Of a DNA stretch of 62,514 bases, positions 62,299-62,514 are shown piece after piece; within the stretch, counting starts at the first letter, position 1, and each line of letters starts with the position of its first letter. The DNA is from Prevotella sp. GTDB lineage: Bacteria > Bacteroidota > Bacteroidia > Bacteroidales > Bacteroidaceae. The DNA lies in contig JAFSKJ010000021.1 of assembly GCA_017449025.1 (NCBI GenBank), forward strand, positions 1-62,514, given 5' to 3'. The position numbers and the translations under genes are program-made. The notes beneath the pieces were generated by a model. It saw only the letters and a list, made by a program, of their open reading frames with translations, had not been told where the DNA came from and ran no database searches.

Positions 62299-62514
62299 CT
62301 TTCGCCCAAAAAGAGTCGGCGGAGGCATTGAGAAGGAGTTCTTTGAAAGAATTACATAGACAGATGAAGGTAGTACAAGAAGCAGGGCGCGCCCCATGGG
62401 CGTGCCTTGGGTAACAGAAGAGAACCGTCGATTCGGGCCGCCGCCTCATGGCGCCGGCCGTTGAATTATGAAGAAGGGTGCTTCAGCTTGATACCGGATG
62501 GTCGTCCTGGGACA
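62299..62514 (+). ncRNA. Probable rRNA operon leader (partial)
   Basis: After the strong promoter comes GAGTTCTTTGAAAGAATT, which resembles the boxA antitermination element at the head of Bacteroidetes rRNA operons, then structured G/C-rich sequence with no open frame. The 16S sequence itself is not in the window, so this is a prediction; another abundant structured RNA is possible. Confidence 0.4.

Larger units (their letters stand above)
62143..62514. other. Intergenic region: terminator, strong promoter and RNA leader
   Basis: This stretch holds a terminator (62168-62209), an AT-rich upstream region, a near-consensus promoter (62261-62292) with a G/C-rich start, and about 220 nt of transcribed sequence with no protein gene, running off the window end. 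Confidence 0.65.

Overview
The window looks like chromosomal DNA from a gut or rumen Bacteroidales, most likely a Prevotellaceae (Prevotella/Segatella-like) organism. The evidence is: Bacteroidetes-type promoters (TTG/TTTG, about 20 nt, then TAnnTTTG), lipoproteins whose lipobox Cys is followed by Ser/Asp-rich surface-export-like signals, BspA-like leucine-rich secreted proteins, AraC regulators fused to a membrane helix, a PD-(D/E)XK AAA-ATPase protein of the kind common in Bacteroidetes, and many secreted proteins ending in a 'Y-x-L-D/S-G-R ... G-I-Y-I-x-x-G-R-K' tail. No transposase, integrase, complete tRNA or CRISPR array was found.

Layout. 2-6584 (+): a TPR/membrane/AraC regulator (5' end outside the window), a repeat-rich gap, a second membrane-anchored AraC protein, a small membrane protein, a BMP-like lipoprotein, and a lipoprotein that joins a substrate-binding domain to a peptidase C13 (legumain/GPI8-like) domain. 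The last four overlap and read as one operon; this is the best candidate for an undescribed system. 6797-8389 (+): AAA-ATPase/nuclease-like protein. 8649-26600 (+): a set of secreted and surface proteins. It holds a sugar-binding-protein/lipocalin-like lipoprotein, two paralogous lipocalin-like lipoproteins bracketing a 3108-residue BspA-like protein, two further secreted repeat proteins, and the relic of another lipoprotein start. The giant gene is cut by an amber codon just before its C-terminal tail.

26772-30165 (-): class II fructose-bisphosphate aldolase, a GH105-type unsaturated glucuronyl hydrolase and an alpha/beta hydrolase. 30534-41449 (+): a strong promoter, a leader of about 467 nt with extensive predicted structure, a 2140-residue helical secreted protein carrying a dockerin-like module, and a multidomain secreted protein carrying two cohesin-like modules. 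41450-42837: terminators, a 21-bp palindromic tandem repeat, a 5'-truncated gene and a small acidic peptide gene.

42849-53178 (-): GH30 glycosidase, secreted HEXXH metallopeptidase, threonyl-tRNA synthetase, and a lactate-use locus (lctP-lutA-lutB-lutC) whose junctions carry repeats. 53270-57052 (-): an overlapping three-gene operon (FG-GAP-like protein, DUF3160 lipoprotein, CapA-like protein). 57170-62142 (+): FAD/Fe-S D-lactate (glycolate) dehydrogenase-like fusion, phosphate-type porin and a Bax-inhibitor-1 family membrane protein. The window ends just inside what looks like a stable-RNA (probably rRNA operon) leader.

How the parts fit (inference): the organism imports lactate through LctP and oxidises it through LutABC (L) and the Dld-like fusion (D), and degrades plant polysaccharide through GH105 and GH30. 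It displays many large surface proteins. Family names come from motifs recognised by eye; no database search was run.
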